This document shows positions 61,174 to 64,000 of a DNA stretch of 64,000 nt, piece after piece. The stretch lies in contig JAGQWX010000011.1 in NCBI GenBank assembly GCA_020436935.1, positions 1 to 64,000 on the forward strand, read 5' to 3'. Position 1 is the stretch's first letter, and the number at the start of each line of letters is the position of its first letter. The DNA is from Saprospiraceae bacterium (lineage in GTDB: Bacteria; Bacteroidota; Bacteroidia; Chitinophagales; Saprospiraceae). The translations under genes and the position numbers were made by a program. The notes below the pieces were generated by a model. The model worked only from the letters and a program-made list of their open reading frames with translations, did no database searches and was not told the DNA's origin.

Positions 61174-63522
61174 TCAAAACTCCAGCTTGTATGAAAGCAC
61201 CGGCACAAAAGGCATAGTTGCCCATTCTGTTTCTTTATCGTTGTGGATGTCGTAGGTGAGACCGCCTACATTTTTGTGGTTGGTCGCATTCATCAGGTCA
61301 AGGGCCAATGTAGAGGTCAGTCTCTTTTTGTTGACTTTATACCTGAATCCAACATCCAGCTTGTAAAAGCTACTCAGCCTCTGAGAAAATGGTCGGCTTT
61401 CATCCCTTACTTCTACTTTTTGGGCCTGAGAAGCTTGTCGGTCAATAGGAGTATCCCACTGCCCTCCAACCATCGCATTTTTAATGTTGAGACCCAGGAC
61501 GTTTTGTTTTGACCTGCCCACATTCCATTCCTTACCAAAGCTGATAACACTGGTATAGCCTACATTAAAACGGGTATTGATCCAGTCAGATGTAGGTGTT
61601 TTGTATTTCGAATCGAAAACTGATCCTGTCACCAGGTAGTACCAATTGTTGTGCAGGAAACGCTCCAATGTGAGTTCTATGCCGGTATTTCTTCCCTTTC
61701 CTTCACTCACCAACTGGAAGTCTTCAAAAAAGAACTGCTGATTGATTTGAGAATAATTTGAGTTGGCCCCCTGACCAACCGGTATGCTGCTCAATGCCTG
61801 ATGATAAATCTCCGTTTTCAATCGGGTATGGCGATTGATGTTGAGGTTGTGGGTCAAGACAAAGTGCTGTGCCCTGCTCAGGTCAAGGTCTTTGTTGAGC
61901 GCTGCGCCATCCTGTGATTTGACATAATAAATGATCAAAGGCTGTACCTGGCTGTGGCCGCCATACGCGAATGCAATGTCTGATCGCTCGTTGATTTTAT
62001 ACAATATATTTCCTCTGAACTCAAGCGCCTGGGTATTGTTGAGCAAAAAGTTGGTGTAGTGCAGACCCAGGTTGGTTTCCCACTTTTTACTCAGCGCATA
62101 TTGGAGCTGTGCAAATCCTCTGGCCAGGTTGGCCTGGTCCCGATTGTTGATCAGATTGTAAAAGGTATTGCTGTCGCTGTACCTGTCATAAGACATATTG
62201 TAACCCAGCCTATCCATATAAATGCCTGTCCTCAAGGTCATCCCTGGTTTTAGTTTTTGGGTGTAATTGAGAGCCAGGCTGATTTTGTCCGTGGTGTTCT
62301 GCACATCAAACTTGCTGAAATATTCATATTCCGGGTAAGTGGTAAGGATGTCTTCATTGTATCCTGAAACTGTTGTGCCGTATGCAGCAATGGCAGACAG
62401 GTAACCGTTCTTTTTGACAGGCATCAAATATTTGACACCATTGATGGACATATCACTCAGAAATTCTCCAGAATAGGAATGATTGAGTGCTCCACCAAGA
62501 TCTTCGTTGTCTTCGAGCCCTTCATCCACCTCTTGTGAACTCCAGCCATTGACTCCAAAAAAGGACAAGGTACTGTTGTTCTTCATCGGGAGAAATATGT
62601 TGTATGAAAGGTCGCTGTAATTGAGCACACCTGCAAGGTCGACGCCCAGTTTGTCGATCAGTGATAAGGTAGAATATCTGTAGTTGACCAGGTAAGAACC
62701 CTTATAATTTTTGCTGAAAGGTCCTTCTATGGCTGCCTCAAGGCCCAAAAATCCAGCTTTAAAAGTATACTCGGTTTTTGAGTTATTGCCTTTTCTGAGC
62801 TTCAGATCAAAAACCCCGCCCAGTGCATTGCTATATTCTGCAGAGAATGCCCCTGTGGAGAAGTCTGAATTGGAAAGCATCTGGGAAGAAAGCACGGATA
62901 CACCTCCTCCAGAGGATGCCACATCTCCAAAGTGGTTCGGATTGGGGATGTCTATGCCCTCCATTCTGTACAATAAAACCGAAGGGTGATTGCCCCTGAT
63001 AGAGATGTAGTTGTTACCATCGTTGGTAGGGATGACTCCTGCAAAGGACTGTGCCATCCTTGCGGGATCGTCGACGGCACCGGCAAATCGACTGCTCTCC
63101 TCCACAGAAAAGGTCCGGGTACTCGCGTATGACAAGGCATTCAATGCTTTGGTTTTATCTGAATGTGCGGTGACTACCACTTCGTCTAATTGCTCAATGC
63201 TTTCGTGAAGGCCTATCTGTAAAATGAGTTCTTTTCCACTTTTGACTTCAAACGTAGTAGAATATGACTCGTAGCCCAGGTAGGTGACTACAAGGGTATT
63301 CCTGCCAAGTGGTATGCCCTGGATGACGAAGTCTCCGAGTTCATCAGTGACTGTGGCGGAGGATTCATACCCTACAACGTGGACTAAGGCATTGAAAATG
63401 GGCTGATTGATGTCCTGATCAATCACGTTACCTCTGATGGAGTAGGTCACACCGGATTGAGCATTGAGTGAATACAGGCAAATCAACATCATGGTAGTCA
63501 GGGATAATTTTAGTAAATTCAT
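61174..63522 (-). CDS. TonB-dependent receptor with carboxypeptidase-regulatory-like domain
   Basis: From the ATG at 63522 the product has 782 residues (an earlier start adds ten). A signal peptide (ending LNAQSG) is followed by a carboxypeptidase-regulatory-like domain (about 20-110: YSIRGNVIDQDINQPIFNALVHVVG...LGRNTLVVTYLGYESYST), a plug (RMAQSFAGVIPTNDGNNYISIRGNHPSVLLYRMEGIDIPNPNHFG...GAFSAEYSNALGGVFDLKLRKGNN) and a 22-strand-type barrel ending FVPVLSYKLEF with terminal Phe. The ligand is unknown. It is divergent from a SusC-like receptor 200 bases away. Confidence 0.9.
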   Translation of the reverse strand: MNLLKLSLTTMMLICLYSLNAQSGVTYSIRGNVIDQDINQPIFNALVHVVGYESSATVTDELGDFVIQGIPLGRNTLVVTYLGYESYSTTFEVKSGKELILQIGLHESIEQLDEVVVTAHSDKTKALNALSYASTRTFSVEESSRFAGAVDDPARMAQSFAGVIPTNDGNNYISIRGNHPSVLLYRMEGIDIPNPNHFGDVASSGGGVSVLSSQMLSNSDFSTGAFSAEYSNALGGVFDLKLRKGNNSKTEYTFKAGFLGLEAAIEGPFSKNYKGSYLVNYRYSTLSLIDKLGVDLAGVLNYSDLSYNIFLPMKNNSTLSFFGVNGWSSQEVDEGLEDNEDLGGALNHSYSGEFLSDMSINGVKYLMPVKKNGYLSAIAAYGTTVSGYNEDILTTYPEYEYFSKFDVQNTTDKISLALNYTQKLKPGMTLRTGIYMDRLGYNMSYDRYSDSNTFYNLINNRDQANLARGFAQLQYALSKKWETNLGLHYTNFLLNNTQALEFRGNILYKINERSDIAFAYGGHSQVQPLIIYYVKSQDGAALNKDLDLSRAQHFVLTHNLNINRHTRLKTEIYHQALSSIPVGQGANSNYSQINQQFFFEDFQLVSEGKGRNTGIELTLERFLHNNWYYLVTGSVFDSKYKTPTSDWINTRFNVGYTSVISFGKEWNVGRSKQNVLGLNIKNAMVGGQWDTPIDRQASQAQKVEVRDESRPFSQRLSSFYKLDVGFRYKVNKKRLTSTLALDLMNATNHKNVGGLTYDIHNDKETEWATMPFVPVLSYKLEF

Positions 63523-63722
63523 AGCAATGTTTTTACTATCTGACAACAGCAATTGGATTCACCCCTATGTGGGCCATTAAAAAATTGTAAAGACCTGCAT
63601 TCTTAATTTTCCCTTTACATTGTTCTCACTCCGTTAACCTACTCTTTAGTTTTCCTTCATACTAAACATATTTTGACGTAACACTGATTGATTCTCTTTG
63701 CGCTAAGAAAAAGACAAAACAA

Positions 63723-64000
63723 ATGAAGAAAATCAATTTGTGTAAGTGGATGTCAATGATGATTTTATGTATTTCATCTTTGACCATTTACGCTCAGAAA
63801 GTAGTAGATGGCGTAGTCGTCGATGATAAAAACAACCCCATCATTGGCGCTACCATTCTTGAAAAAGGAACCAACAATGGTTCTGTAACCGACATCAACG
63901 GTCAGTACAACCTCAAGCTCATGAACGAAAACAATGTGCTTTTGGTGACCTACATTGGTTATAATCCGCTTGAAATCGACGCAAAAAATGCCTCAAAGGT
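63723..64000 (+). CDS. SusC/RagA-type TonB-dependent receptor, N-terminal part (cut by the window edge)
   Basis: The reading frame is open from the ATG to the window edge (about 92 codons). It encodes a signal peptide (MKKINLCKWMSMMILCISSLTIYAQ) and the start of a carboxypeptidase-regulatory-like domain, VVDGVVVDDKNNPIIGATILEKGTNNGSVTDINGQYNL, with the G-x-V-x-D...P-IGA-I--KGT--G--TD--G-Y-L signature usual in SusC/RagA receptors, followed by LVTYIGYNPLEI. A downstream SusD gene is expected outside the window. It was not in the supplied protein list because it runs off the end. Confidence 0.75.
   Translation, partial: MKKINLCKWMSMMILCISSLTIYAQKVVDGVVVDDKNNPIIGATILEKGTNNGSVTDINGQYNLKLMNENNVLLVTYIGYNPLEIDAKNASK

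Noticed and set aside
1-64000. tRNA, rRNA, tmRNA or known riboswitch
   Set aside because: No tRNA T-arm or acceptor patterns, no rRNA-like stretch and no familiar riboswitch core was seen on reading; a covariance-model search was not possible.

Overview
The window is chromosomal DNA of a Bacteroidota bacterium, most like the Saprospiraceae/Chitinophagia branch. The evidence is a PorP/SprF protein beside a PorE-like OmpA protein, C-terminal type IX secretion (T9SS) sorting domains, HYR/dockerin giant proteins, SusC-type and DUF4249-paired TonB-dependent receptors, GLPGLI, DUF6090 and DUF3667 families, a TTTG-N19-TAnnTTTG promoter, weak Shine-Dalgarno sequences and several apparent TTG starts. 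I see no rRNA, tRNA, CRISPR array, insertion sequence or prophage. About 50 genes are supported.

Layout. 0.5-8 kb: a membrane-anchored helical-toroid protein, TfoX-N, DUF6090, the PorP/SprF + PorE-like T9SS pair and two small hypotheticals. 8-12.4 kb: pcm, a phosphohexomutase lacking domain 4, a zinc-ribbon metallopeptidase and a LuxR-type response regulator. 12.4-25.5 kb: a TPR histidine kinase overlapping the regulator tail to tail, a T9SS cargo protein, HPF, an operon of vanadium haloperoxidase-like lipoprotein, ECF sigma factor and lipoprotein, xerC, and a 1599-residue HYR/P-domain/dockerin T9SS protein. 25.7-35 kb: DUF3667, gatB, a double retropepsin protein coupled to a double glycogen-binding-like protein, DUF3050, an alkyltransferase-like/TsaE fusion divergent from a degenerate TrpF-like barrel, a Na+/solute symporter and Uma2. 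35-42 kb: GLPGLI, a duplicated beta-rich secreted protein, murQ, a membrane-bound XRE regulator, a CaCA antiporter, and a DUF2490/hypothetical/MscS operon. 42-46.6 kb: a visibly A+T-richer island with a structured leader, an orphan lipoprotein, a TonB-dependent receptor and a DUF4249 lipoprotein. 46.6-64 kb: Gfo/Idh/MocA oxidoreductase, TPR protein, asnB, the alpha-2-macroglobulin/PBP1C pair, a two-gene YeeE/YedE sulfur transporter, UPF0158, and two divergent TonB-dependent receptors, the last cut by the window edge.

The most unusual signals are non-coding. Degenerate tandem arrays with strict 7-bp or 8-bp periods start at, or stop within a few bases of, gene ends at 30488, 33015, 37553, 38411 and 39226. 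The two 8-bp arrays share unit order and flank the XRE regulator as direct repeats. A family of about 20-bp palindromes sits in three intergenic regions, twice with a second dispersed 20-mer close by. A 28-bp palindrome forms the last codons of pbpC. The most unusual protein signals are the alkyltransferase-like/TsaE fusion, the phosphohexomutase that lost domain 4 and has Cys for a usual Arg, and the catalytically empty TrpF-like protein.
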